Shown here: piece by piece, positions 27,005 through 37,153 of the stretch
How positions within the stretch are numbered: position 1 is the first letter of the stretch
Layout of the letters: every line of letters starts with the position of its first letter
DNA from: Gemmatimonadota bacterium
GTDB taxonomy: Bacteria; Gemmatimonadota; Gemmatimonadetes; Gemmatimonadales; Gemmatimonadaceae
Assembly: GCA_021324775.1 (NCBI GenBank)
Contig: JAJPIM010000045.1
Location: 62,001 to 126,000, forward strand
Direction: 5' to 3'
Length of the DNA: 64,000 nt
Notes under the pieces: model-generated
The model's input: the letters and a program-made list of their open reading frames with translations, nothing else
Database searches by the model: none
Told to the model about the DNA's origin: nothing
Translations under genes and position numbers: made by a program

Positions 27005-28342
27005 CTACGCGGCAATGGCCGCGCGCAATGCGTCGTCAAACCGTTCGAGTGTTTCCGCGACTTCGCGGGTACCGTGCGCTGCGGACATGAACGCCGCCTC
27101 GTAGGCCGACGGCGCGAAGGAGAGCCCGCGGGCACGTGCGGCGTGGAAGACTCGGCGAAAGAGCCCGATGTCTGCCTGTTGCGCGTCGGCGAAGGAGCGC
27201 GGCGGCCGGTCCCGGAAGCTGAATCCCCACATGGAGCCGGCATGATCCGCCGAAAACGGGACACCGTGTCGCCCGGCGACCTGCCGCAGGCCCTCAACCA
27301 GCTCGCCCGCGCGGACCGAGATACGGTCGTGCAGCACTGGGGTGAGCGAGCGAAGCGTCGCGAGCCCTGCTGCCATCGCGAGCGGATTGCCCGACAGCGT
27401 GCCGGCCTGATACACCGGCCCGCTGGGTGCGACGCGTTCCATCAGATCCCGCCTTCCCCCGTACGCCGCGACCGGCAGCCCTCCGCCAATGACCTTCCCC
27501 AGTGCAGTGAGGTCAGGCGTCACGCCAAATCGTTCGTGGGCGCCGCCCAGCGCGATCCGATAGCCGGTCATGACTTCATCGAAAATGAGGAGCGCGCCCG
27601 TCTCGTCGGCGAGCGCCCGCAGCCCGGGGAGAAAATCCCGGTCCGGCGCGATGAAGCCGGCGTTGCCCACGACCGGCTCGACGATGATCGCCGCCAGTTC
27701 CCCGCCGAACTTCCGGGCCGTCTCCGCGGTGGCTCCGAGGTCGTTGAGCGGAGCGGTAAGGGTAAGCGCGGCCAACTCTCGCGGAATCCCTGGCGAGCCG
27801 GGGATGCCAAGCGTGGCGACGCCCGAACCAGCGCGTACCAGAAACGAGTCGGCATGTCCGTGGTAGCACCCGTCGAATTTGAGCACCCGATCGCGGCCGG
27901 TGTACGCGCGGGCGAGCCGGAGGAGGCTCATCGTCGCTTCCGTTCCGCTCGAGACGAATCTGAGCATCTCCAGGTGTGGCATCCGAGCGCGAATGGCTTC
28001 GCCGAGCTGGACCTCGAGCTCCGACGGCATTCCGAAGCTCGTTCCCCGCTGCATCGTCTCCCGCAGCGCGTCGAGGACGACGGGCGGGGCGTGGCCGAGT
28101 ACCAATGGTCCCCACGAGAGCACGTAATCGATGTACTCCCGGCCATCGGCATCCCAGATTCGGGCGCCTTCACCGCGTTCCACGACGAACGGTTCGCCGC
28201 CCACCGCGCCGTAAGCGCGAACTGGCGAGTTCACACCGCCCGGGAACAGGGCGCGCGCCCGCTCCATGATCGCCGCCGACCTAGGGCCGACCGCATCCGG
28301 TACGGCGGTGCGGCTGCCGCTCACCGCCGGCGTCGACGTCAC
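27005..28342 (-). CDS. hemL: glutamate-1-semialdehyde 2,1-aminomutase
   Basis: PLP enzyme that makes 5-aminolevulinate in the C5 haem pathway. Key blocks: FPGGVNSPVRAY, RFVSSGTEATMSLLRLARAYTGRDRVLKFDGCYHGHAD, IIVEPVVGN, LLIFDEVMTGYR and the PLP-lysine block LGKVIGGGLPVAAYGG. The GTG at 28342 forms a GTGA overlap with the rimO stop and gives 445 residues, slightly longer than the usual 427 because of an Ala/Ser-rich N-terminus. No other haem gene is adjacent. Confidence 0.95.
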   Translation of the reverse strand: MTSTPAVSGSRTAVPDAVGPRSAAIMERARALFPGGVNSPVRAYGAVGGEPFVVERGEGARIWDADGREYIDYVLSWGPLVLGHAPPVVLDALRETMQRGTSFGMPSELEVQLGEAIRARMPHLEMLRFVSSGTEATMSLLRLARAYTGRDRVLKFDGCYHGHADSFLVRAGSGVATLGIPGSPGIPRELAALTLTAPLNDLGATAETARKFGGELAAIIVEPVVGNAGFIAPDRDFLPGLRALADETGALLIFDEVMTGYRIALGGAHERFGVTPDLTALGKVIGGGLPVAAYGGRRDLMERVAPSGPVYQAGTLSGNPLAMAAGLATLRSLTPVLHDRISVRAGELVEGLRQVAGRHGVPFSADHAGSMWGFSFRDRPPRSFADAQQADIGLFRRVFHAARARGLSFAPSAYEAAFMSAAHGTREVAETLERFDDALRAAIAA

Positions 28343-29838
28343 CGCCCGAAGCTCCCCACCGAACTCGGAGAGGTGTCCCCCGGGGCGGCGGCAGTCGTGG
28401 CGAGCGGAAGGTGGCGGCGGCTCCGGCGAGCCGCCTCGGAGCCCGGGCCAGCGAGCGCGACGCCAGCCACCGATTGCGACACGACGCGGCGGACGGTCGC
28501 CCGAAAGTCGTAGTCGTCCACAACGCCGTCCACACAGACCTCGGCGATCGTTCCCGGCGGCAGGTCGTGATTCAGGTATGTGATGCCATCGATGTCGTCC
28601 GCCTGCCAACTGAGCCGCGAGCGCGCGCCGCCATTTGCCCATGGCACCTCGGCATCCGGACGGCCGGCCGGCCGGTCGACGATCGCGTGCGCGACCGTAC
28701 CGACCCGAGTCTCATATCGGTCGCCGGTGATCAGGCGCTGATGCTCGGTCGCCCGTTCAATCCGCTCGAACTTGACGGCGTCCGGGACGTCATCCACCAT
28801 CTCGTTCGCCCGGGTGCCCGCCTGCGCCGAGTACGTGAAGAACCCGACGCGCTCGAATTGCGTCTCTTCGAGGAGATTGAGCAGTCGCTGAAAGTCGTCT
28901 TCGGTCTCGCCCGGGAAGCCGACGATGCACGTCGTGCGCAACGCCACGTCGGGTATCACGCAGCGCACGCGCTCGACCGTCATGCGGATCGAGGCCGCGC
29001 GCTCCGGGCGCCGCATGCGCTGCAGCACGGGATCCGAACCATGCTGGATCGGCATGTCGAGGTATTTGACCAGCCGCGGCTCGCGAGCGAGCAGATCGAG
29101 CGTCCGGTCCGTGAGGCCGGCCGAATACAGATACAGCAACCGGATCCAGGGCACCGACGTCTCGGCCACCAGGGCGCCAAGCACGTCGGGCAATCCAGTA
29201 CCGTCACGCCGGTCACGTCCGTAGTGCGCCAGGTCCTGCGCAACCAGGTTGATCTCGCGGGCGCCCTGCAATTCGAGCAACTGTGCTTCGCGCACGACAT
29301 CCGCGAGCGCAAACGACCGATGCCGGCCGCGCATCAGGGGAATCGCGCAGAACGCGCAGCCGTGATCGCACCCTTCGCTGATCTTGAGGTACCGGACGTG
29401 GGGCAGGTCACCGTCATACACGCGCATTCCCGGGTGGACGGCGACGACCGACGGAGCGAGCCACCCCCGATCGGCGAGCGACGAGACCAGTTGCCCGGCA
29501 TCCGAGGTGCCGAGGAAGAGATCCACCTCCGGGAGCACCTCTTCCAGCTCCGCCCGGTGACGCTCCACCATGCAGCCCACGGCCACGACCGCGCGGCAGG
29601 AGCCGTTCTCCTTATAGGTGCCTGCGCTCACCAGGGCGTCGATCGATTCCTTCTTTGCCGCGTCTATGAAGCCGCAGGTGTTGACGATGATGACGTCGGC
29701 TGCCGACAGATCGCGGGTCAGGGACGCGCCGTTCGCCGCCAGCTCGGCGCGGTAGCGCTCAGTATCGACGGTGTTCTTGTCGCATCCCAGTGTGACGACA
29801 CCCACGGTCACTGACGGAAGACTCGGTACGTGCGCCAC
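28339..29838 (-). CDS. rimO: ribosomal protein S12 methylthiotransferase
   Basis: Radical-SAM enzyme adding a methylthio group to an aspartate of S12. The N-terminal UPF0004 domain has three cysteines (LGCDKNTVDTE, NTCGFIDAAKKESID, VGCMVERHRAEL). The radical-SAM core has EGCDHGCAFCAIPLMRGRHRS with the CxxxCxxC cluster motif, and a TRAM-like domain follows (RYETRVGTVAHAIVD, YLNHDLPPGTIAEVCV). LGCDKN and GRHRS are characteristic of RimO as opposed to MiaB. About 55 unmatched residues follow the TRAM domain. The GTG at 29838 is the best start (499 residues); a GTG at 29877 is possible. Confidence 0.92.
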   Translation of the reverse strand: MAHVPSLPSVTVGVVTLGCDKNTVDTERYRAELAANGASLTRDLSAADVIIVNTCGFIDAAKKESIDALVSAGTYKENGSCRAVVAVGCMVERHRAELEEVLPEVDLFLGTSDAGQLVSSLADRGWLAPSVVAVHPGMRVYDGDLPHVRYLKISEGCDHGCAFCAIPLMRGRHRSFALADVVREAQLLELQGAREINLVAQDLAHYGRDRRDGTGLPDVLGALVAETSVPWIRLLYLYSAGLTDRTLDLLAREPRLVKYLDMPIQHGSDPVLQRMRRPERAASIRMTVERVRCVIPDVALRTTCIVGFPGETEDDFQRLLNLLEETQFERVGFFTYSAQAGTRANEMVDDVPDAVKFERIERATEHQRLITGDRYETRVGTVAHAIVDRPAGRPDAEVPWANGGARSRLSWQADDIDGITYLNHDLPPGTIAEVCVDGVVDDYDFRATVRRVVSQSVAGVALAGPGSEAARRSRRHLPLATTAAAPGDTSPSSVGSFGR

Positions 29839-29916
29839 AGGGGATAAGCTAGCCGCGGCCGCAGACCGGCTCAACACGAGCCAGCTCGGCGAGCGCCCCC
29901 GGGGACTACCGCGCGA

Positions 29917-30417
29917 TCACCGATAGTTCCCGAACTTGAGCTCGACGCCGAAGTCCTGGCCCCAGAGCAGCGTGATCACGTCCTGGAGGTCATCGCGGGA
30001 CGGGGACGTCACGCGCACCTGCTCGCCCTGAATGGAGGCCTGCACTTTCTTCATTTTCGCATCCTTGATCGCGGCGACGACCTTCTTCGCGGTATCGCCG
30101 TCCAGGGCCGTCTTGAGCGTGATCTCGCGGCGCACGGTGTCGCCGCCTGCCGGCTTGATCTCGCCGATCGTGAGATTCTTCACCGAGACGCCGCGCTTGA
30201 TGAGCTTCTGCTGCAGCACGTCGAAGAGCGCGCGCATCCGGAAGTCATCGTCGGCCACCAGCACCAGGGTATTCGTCGCGCGGGTGAACTCGAGGCTCAC
30301 CTTCGTCCCTTTGAAGTCGTAGCGCTGCGCGATTTCCTTCTGCGCCTGGTTGACCGCGTTGTCGACCTCCTGGAGATCGACGCCGGTCGTCACATCGAAC
30401 GTGCTGGCGGCGGGCAC
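29917..30417 (-). CDS. YajQ family cyclic-di-GMP-binding protein
   Basis: A 166-residue protein with the two ferredoxin-like folds of the YajQ family (TFDVTTGVDLQEVDNAVNQAQKEIAQRYDFKGT, then KKVQASIQGEQVRVTSPSRDDLQ). Xanthomonas homologues bind cyclic di-GMP and act with a transcription factor; others are described as nucleotide-binding proteins of unclear role. It follows the sigma factor gene by three bases on the same strand. Confidence 0.93.
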   Translation of the reverse strand: MPAASTFDVTTGVDLQEVDNAVNQAQKEIAQRYDFKGTKVSLEFTRATNTLVLVADDDFRMRALFDVLQQKLIKRGVSVKNLTIGEIKPAGGDTVRREITLKTALDGDTAKKVVAAIKDAKMKKVQASIQGEQVRVTSPSRDDLQDVITLLWGQDFGVELKFGNYR

Positions 30418-30420
30418 GCG

Positions 30421-31278
30421 TCAGCCGAGGTAGGACTCCAACGCGCGGGCCCGGCTCACGTGCCGCAGCCGGGAGAGCGCCTTTTCCTTGATCTGCCGGA
30501 CGCGCTCGCGCGTGATCCCCATGAGGGAGCCGATCTGCTCGAGGGTCATGGGCTCCTCGCCGTCGAGCCCGAAGTAGAGCCGGAGGATCTTGGACTCGCG
30601 CTCCTTGAGACCGGCGAGGGCTTCCTCCACTGTCTCGGTCAGGGCCTTCTCGAACGTCTGCTCGTCGGGCGTCGGATTGATCGTGTCCGCGAGGTAGTCG
30701 AGCAGGCGATTGTCTTCGCCGGGCGTCAGCGGCGCGTCGAGCGAAAGGTGGGTCTGCGAGATCGACATCGTCTTCGCGACCTCTTCCTCCGTGATGTCCA
30801 TGCCCTCGGCGATCTCTTCGTGCGTGGGCTCGCGGCCCAGCTCCTGGAGCAGGCTGCTGGCGCGTTTGCCGATCCGGTGGAGCGTGCCGGCGCGATTGAG
30901 TGGGACCCGGACGATCCGCGACTGCTCCGCGAGCGCCTGGAGGATCGCCTGCCGGATCCACCACACGGCATACGAGATGAACTTGATCCCCTTCGTCTCG
31001 TCGAATTTGTGGGCGGCGCGGATCAGGCCGAGGTTGCCCTCGTTGATCAAGTCCGACAGGGCGACGCCCTGGTTCTGGTATTTCTTGGCGACCGACACGA
31101 CGAAGCGGAGGTTCGACCGGACGAGCTTGTCCAGGGCTTCCTGATCGTTCACCCGGATCCGCTGCGCCAACTCGATCTCATCCTCCCGCGTGATCAGCGG
31201 GTACGCGCTGATATCGCGGAGGTATTGGTCCAGCGATCCCTCTTCGTACGCAGTCTTCCTGTGTTTCGCCGCCGCCAT
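30421..31278 (-). CDS. rpoD: sigma-70 family RNA polymerase sigma factor, primary type
   Basis: A 285-residue sigma factor with region 1.2 (SLDQYLRDISAYPLITREDEIELAQRI), region 2 (KLVRSNLRFVVSVAKKYQNQGVALSDLINEGNLGLIRAAHKFD and ISYAVWWIRQAI), region 3 and region 4 (ILRLYFGLDGEEPMTLEQIGSLMGITRERVRQIKEKAL). It lacks the long region 1.1 of Proteobacterial RpoD, so it is a short primary-type or a group 2 sigma factor. AAGGAG ten bases upstream selects the ATG at 31278. It sits with yajQ and lepB. Whether it is the essential primary sigma cannot be settled from this window. Confidence 0.88.
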   Translation of the reverse strand: MAAAKHRKTAYEEGSLDQYLRDISAYPLITREDEIELAQRIRVNDQEALDKLVRSNLRFVVSVAKKYQNQGVALSDLINEGNLGLIRAAHKFDETKGIKFISYAVWWIRQAILQALAEQSRIVRVPLNRAGTLHRIGKRASSLLQELGREPTHEEIAEGMDITEEEVAKTMSISQTHLSLDAPLTPGEDNRLLDYLADTINPTPDEQTFEKALTETVEEALAGLKERESKILRLYFGLDGEEPMTLEQIGSLMGITRERVRQIKEKALSRLRHVSRARALESYLG

Positions 31279-31338
31279 TCCGCCAACTGCTCCTTGGTGA
31301 GCGGGTTTCCGTACCGGGAGTCCCGTGCTCTCCACGTG

Positions 31339-32127
31339 CTACTCGACTCGTTCCCCGATCCGATGCCATCGCACCCGCGTCAACTGCGGCAACCGGCTCG
31401 CCGAGTCAGGTGCGTAGCTGTAATACACGAAAATCGGCCGGCCTTCGATCGACGACGCCGGGACGAAGCCCCAATACCGGCTGTCGGAAGAGTTGTCGCG
31501 GTTGTCACCCAGCACGAAGTAGCTTCTCTCTGGGACGACCAGCGGGCCCCAGTTGTTACTTGTTGGATCGTAGCTTCTTGCTGCCGCGGCCGAGCGCACG
31601 AGGAACTGCCGCTGCCACCGGAATTGGATATCCGCCGTCTCGCTCGCGGGGTGCATGTGCACGACGTACGGCTCCGCTTGCGGCGCGCCATCCACCGACA
31701 GCACCCCGTCCTTCATGGCGACGGTATCGCCCGGGGTGCCCACCACACGCTTGATATAGTACGTGCTCGGGTCCTTCGGCGGCCGGAACAGGATCACGTC
31801 ACGGCGCTGTGGGTGCTCGAGCGCGGGTAGCCGGTGCGCGGTGAACGGAACCTCGGCGCCATACGCCAGCTTGTTGACGAGCAGAAAGTCGCCGACGAGT
31901 AGCGTCTGCTCCATGCTGCCCGTTGGAATCCGGATCCCTTCGATGAAGAAGGCGCGCAACACGAAGAACAGCCCGAGGGCGATCAGGAACGATTGCGCCC
32001 AGTCCCTGATCATTCGCCACCGGAATCCGCGGCGATTCGCGCGATGGAGCGCGACCTGCCTCCGCTCCTCGGAGAACGCCGCCTGGCCGGGCGTCGGGGT
32101 GACGCCCGCCAGCGCGCCGTCGGTCAC
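31339..32127 (-). CDS. lepB: signal peptidase I
   Basis: Inner-membrane protease that removes signal peptides. The 262-residue product has one membrane helix (SFLIALGLFFVLRAFF), then the box with the catalytic serine (IRIPTGSMEQTLLVGDFLLVNK) and the catalytic lysine (ILFRPPKDPSTYYIKRVVGTPGDTV), and the GDNRDNSSDSRYWG box near the C-terminus. A GTG at 32127 with GAGGG upstream starts it. Its genomic place next to a sigma factor is not obviously functional. Confidence 0.95.
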   Translation of the reverse strand: MTDGALAGVTPTPGQAAFSEERRQVALHRANRRGFRWRMIRDWAQSFLIALGLFFVLRAFFIEGIRIPTGSMEQTLLVGDFLLVNKLAYGAEVPFTAHRLPALEHPQRRDVILFRPPKDPSTYYIKRVVGTPGDTVAMKDGVLSVDGAPQAEPYVVHMHPASETADIQFRWQRQFLVRSAAAARSYDPTSNNWGPLVVPERSYFVLGDNRDNSSDSRYWGFVPASSIEGRPIFVYYSYAPDSASRLPQLTRVRWHRIGERVE

Positions 32128-32242
32128 GGAGCCCTCATGGGCGCAATTAATCCGGCCTCACAGACTCCCGCAAGGCGCGCACGAGCCTCGTGCGGCGCCC
32201 TCCACATCGCTGCGAATCGCCACGCCCGCGACAGCATGGGCG

Positions 32243-33908
32243 TCAGTCCGGCGTCCCGAGGTAGTTGTCGATCTGGGCGCGCTGCAGGGTCCCGGAATAG
32301 TCCACGTAACCGACCTTGGTCTCGGTATAGAAGTCGTACACTTCCCAGCCGCCCTCACGGTGGCCGTTCCCCGTCTGCTTCACGCCGCCGAATGGCAGGT
32401 GCGCCTCGGCGCCGATCGTCGGGGCATTGATATACGTGATGCCGTTGTCAAGTTCCGCCAGCGCCCGGAACGCCAGCGAGACGTCGCGGGTGTACACGGA
32501 CGACGACAAGCCGTATCGCACGTCATTGTTCACGGCGAACGCTTCATCGACGGTGTCGACGCGGATCACTGACAGGACCGGTCCGAAGATCTCCTCCTGC
32601 TCCAGCCGGCTCCCCGGCGTGACGCCCTCGAAGATCGTCGGCTGAAAGAACCACCCCTTGTCCAGGGCGCCGCCCGTGGCGCGTTTCCCGCCCGTGACGA
32701 GCCGCGCACCCTGGGTGCGGCCAATGGCGATGTATTCCTCGACCTTGTCGCGCGACGCCTCGTGGATCAGCGGCCCGACATCGGTCCCCGGCTTCCGGCC
32801 ATCGCCGAGGCGGAGGGCGTGCACCCGATCCGCGAGCCGCGCCAGCACGGTGTCGTGAATGCCGCGCTGGAGCACGAGACGCGACGTCGCGGTGCAGCGC
32901 TGCCCCGTGGTGCCGAACGCCCCCCACAGCACGCCCTCGAGAGCCAGATCGAGATCTGCGTCATTGAGGACGATCTGTGCGTTCTTGCCGCCCATCTCGA
33001 GGGACAGCCGCTTGTGCATCCGGCCGCACACCTCGCCGATCCGGCTGCCGGTGTCCGTGGAGCCGGTGAACGACACGAGGGGAATCCCCGGGTGTGCCAC
33101 GATCGCGGCGCCGGCCTCCCCGTCCCCGTGCACGAGCTGGATGACGTCCGGCGGCAATCCCGCCTCGAGCAGAATCTCGACGAACACGGTCCCGGTGTGC
33201 GGCACATCCTCGGCCGGCTTGAACACGCACGCATTCCCGCAGACGAGCGCCGGGAACATTTTCCACGTCGGAATCGCCAGCGGGAAATTGAACGGCGTGA
33301 TGATGCCGCAGACTCCCACCGGGCGCCGGTAGCTCATCGCCCATTTGGCGCGCAGCTCACTCGGCACGGTCCGGCCGAACAACTGGCGGCCCATCGTCGC
33401 CGCGTAAAATGCCGTATCGATCCCTTCCTGCACATCGCCCCGCGTCTCGGCGAGGGGCTTGCCCATCTCCCGCGTCATCAGGTTCGCGATCTCTTCCTTG
33501 CGGGCGACGAGAATCTCACCGACCCGGCGAAGCACGTCTCCACGGGCGGGCGCCGGCGTCCGCCTCCATCGCTCGAAGCCCCGCTGCGCGGACCGGACCG
33601 CCGCATCCACGTCGGCCGGACCAGACCGGGGAAACCGGCCGACGATGTCCGTCGTGTCCGCGGGATTCACGTCATCGAACGTTGAGCCGCCCGATGCGGG
33701 GACCCAGCGGCCGGCTATGAAATTCTGAAAGACGCGCACGCTGCTCGGGGCAGCCTTCCTCGCATCGCTCTTCGTGTCGTCCTTCGTGCTGTTCTTCGCA
33801 TTGTTCTTCGCATTGCCCTTCGCATTGCTTTTCGCAGCAGCCCTCTCGGGAGCCTTCGCAGCGTTCCTGCCGGCGCCCCTGCCATCACTCTTCGCGTTGC
33901 GCGGACGG

Positions 33909-33931
<23 letters not shown>
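32243..33931 (-). CDS. aldehyde dehydrogenase with Lys-rich N-terminal tail
   Basis: NAD(P)-dependent oxidation of an aldehyde, substrate not identified. The catalytic domain (from about residue 65) has GIITPFNFPLAIPTWKMFPAL, FTGSTDTGSRI, the general-base Glu in LEMGGKNAQIVLND, and the nucleophile in TTGQRCTATSRLV. The first 64 residues are Ala/Lys/Asn-rich, with a near-periodic tetrapeptide (SNAK, GNAK, NNAK, NSTK, DDTK, SDAR), and look disordered. The ATG at 33931 overlaps the NtrC-type gene by 23 bases (562 residues). A GTG at 33739 would drop the tail and give 498 residues, the usual family length. Confidence 0.9.
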
Positions 33932-35276
<1,345 letters not shown>

Positions 35277-35378
35277 GGGCGCACCCGAAAGAAGCTGGCC
35301 TGCCAGGACGCGAGGGCGGTCACGAGACCCGGACCGCTAGAGGGCGAGCACGCTGAAGGCCAGTACTGGGATGTGATT

Positions 35379-36047
35379 TCACGGTTCGCTCTTGTAGATG
35401 AGGATTTTGCCGCTTGAAGCCCGGATGTCGGCCACATAGGCCGGGACGTTCACCAACAGTGCGTTGGCGGCCATCCCGACCGGATGCAGCCCACTGTCCA
35501 CTCTACGCAGCAACCGTGGAATCATTGGGCCTGGCACTCGTACCCCGTGAATCGATAGCTCCTGGACGCGAAACTCGGCTATACCCGGACGAACGATGTC
35601 GAACGTTCCCGCAAGGACGAGCGGCGCCCGCGTGCCGATGACGTCAAAAACGGTCTCCCAGACATGCTGGCCACCCAGCGCACGGATATCGAGCGACGTC
35701 CGCACCCGGAGTTGGCTCGCGATGACGATCGCCTCGGTGCTGTCGCCTTCGGGCGGCAAGCGGCCGGACAGATCCATCAACACATACCCCGCGAAGTCGG
35801 CTGGACTCACCCAGGTGTATATCTTGGCCGACCGGTCGCGGAGGGCCGCCAGCGCGTGCTCGGCGCGGGTGGCTCCGACGGGCGTTACCAGAGCCCAGCC
35901 GGTATCGGCGGCGATCGCGCGAGCCTCGTCGGTGCCGGGCACCCAGTCCGGGAGGAGCGGGCGCCAGCGGTCGCCGGTTATCCACAACGCCCCGCCCGCC
36001 AACACCGCGAGGAGGACCAGGCAACCCAGGCGGCGCAGGCAGCCCAT
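35379..36047 (-). CDS. hypothetical membrane-anchored protein
   Basis: A 222-residue protein with one N-terminal hydrophobic helix (about residues 6-23) and a predicted extracytoplasmic domain of mixed strands (SPADFAGYVLMDLSGRLPPEG, ELSIHGVRVPGPMIPRLLRRVD). It is not a family I recognise. It lies between the small ORF and the NtrC-type regulator, transcribed leftward with them. The ATG is preceded by a G-rich run. The start is supported only by spacing: it follows the small ORF stop by four bases. Confidence 0.6.
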   Translation of the reverse strand: MGCLRRLGCLVLLAVLAGGALWITGDRWRPLLPDWVPGTDEARAIAADTGWALVTPVGATRAEHALAALRDRSAKIYTWVSPADFAGYVLMDLSGRLPPEGDSTEAIVIASQLRVRTSLDIRALGGQHVWETVFDVIGTRAPLVLAGTFDIVRPGIAEFRVQELSIHGVRVPGPMIPRLLRRVDSGLHPVGMAANALLVNVPAYVADIRASSGKILIYKSEP

Positions 36048-36051
36048 GTCC

Positions 36052-36255
36052 CTATCCCCCGGCCTCGGCGAGCGCGATCGCCACGTGGGTGAACCCGCGC
36101 TTGCGTCCGAGCCCCACTACATGGCGGCGGGCCGTGTCGTCGGCCACGTCCAGGTGGTGCCCGGGCTCCGGGTGCACGATAGCCAGCCGTTCCCTCGCCT
36201 CGACGCGGCACGCCAGGCCAGCTTCCGCGAGATCGGAGGCGAACAGTGCCGCCAT
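36052..36255 (-). CDS. small protein downstream of larE, unassigned
   Basis: A 67-residue reading frame packed between larE and the hypothetical membrane protein. The ATG at 36255 is one base after the larE stop; an ATG at 36267 overlaps it. The sequence is a compact mix of hydrophobic and charged residues (DLAEAGLACRVEARERLAIVHPEPG, then FTHVAIALAEAGG) that could fold as a small alpha/beta unit. No family recognised. Its place in a tight leftward run supports its being real, but length alone is weak evidence. Confidence 0.45.
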   Translation of the reverse strand: MAALFASDLAEAGLACRVEARERLAIVHPEPGHHLDVADDTARRHVVGLGRKRGFTHVAIALAEAGG

Positions 36256-36256
36256 G

Positions 36257-37117
36257 TCACCCGGCATGCACGCCCGCCAGGACGTTGAGTGATCCGGATC
36301 GGAACCCGGCGAGGTCGAGCGCCACATGCTCGTAGCCAGCGCCTCGAACCGCAGCCGCCAGCCGGGCGCGGCGATCCACCGCCGACCAATACCCGATCGC
36401 CTGCGGCCGGAGTTCGATGCGGGCAAGGTCGCCGTGGTCCCGAACCCGCAGATCGCCCGTGACACCCAGGTCGCGGAGCGCACGCTCGGCCGCTTCTATC
36501 CGGCGCAGCCGTTCCACCGTGACCGGCGATCCATATGGAATGCGGGACGACAGGCAGGGAGACGAGGGCTGCGCCCACGTCGGCAGGCCGAGCGCGCGCG
36601 ATCGTTCGCGAATGTCGGCCTTTGACATTCCGGCAACCGCCAGCGGAGACTCCACCCCGTGCTCCTGCGCGGCACGCGCGCCCGGCCGGTAGTCTCCGAC
36701 ATCGTCAGCGTTCGTCCCGTCGATCACCGATGCGAGACCGCGTGCACGCGCGACCGGAACAAGACGCTCCCAGAGCGTGCTCTTGCAGAAGTAGCACCGG
36801 TTTGACGGATTGGCCGCGTAGCGGGGATCGTCCAGTTCGCCGGTGTCGATTTCGAGGAGCGGCAGCGACAACTGCGCTGCCACCGCCCGCGCCGTGGCCC
36901 ACTGCTCCATCGGATAGGATGCGCTCCGTCCAATGACCGCGAGCACGCGGCCGGGGCCCAGGCTCCGAAGCGCAACGGCCGCCAGATACGCGGAATCCAC
37001 TCCGCCGCTGTAGCCCACGAGCACGGACCCTCGGCCGCGCAGCCACTGGACGAGTTGCGCCTCTCTTCCGAGCGAATCCGGTCCCGCCGAGCAGACTTCA
37101 ATGACAGTGTCAGCCAC
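36257..37117 (-). CDS. larE: LarE-family ATP-dependent sacrificial sulfur transferase
   Basis: LarE transfers sulfur from its own cysteine to the nicotinic-acid-derived precursor of the nickel-pincer cofactor. The 286-residue product has a PP-loop GYSGGVDSAYLA, a NRCYFCKSTLWERL block, a second cysteine in SSPCLSSRIPYG that aligns with the sacrificial position, and VRDHGDLARIEL toward the C-terminus. The related LarB and LarC enzymes and LarA racemase are not in the window, so the partner pathway is not visible. It follows comM by about 35 bases and shares its direction. Confidence 0.85.
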   Translation of the reverse strand: MADTVIEVCSAGPDSLGREAQLVQWLRGRGSVLVGYSGGVDSAYLAAVALRSLGPGRVLAVIGRSASYPMEQWATARAVAAQLSLPLLEIDTGELDDPRYAANPSNRCYFCKSTLWERLVPVARARGLASVIDGTNADDVGDYRPGARAAQEHGVESPLAVAGMSKADIRERSRALGLPTWAQPSSPCLSSRIPYGSPVTVERLRRIEAAERALRDLGVTGDLRVRDHGDLARIELRPQAIGYWSAVDRRARLAAAVRGAGYEHVALDLAGFRSGSLNVLAGVHAG

Positions 37118-37153
37118 AGACGTCCCGTAAAAATGAATGATCGCCGAGGGACA

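Noticed and set aside
28411-29814. A 467-codon + strand frame opposite rimO
   Set aside because: Shadow of rimO; no recognisable protein features.
33794-33835. Degenerate 12-base tandem repeats
   Set aside because: These lie in frame in the aldehyde dehydrogenase tail and encode the tetrapeptide, so they are coding and not a separate DNA repeat element.
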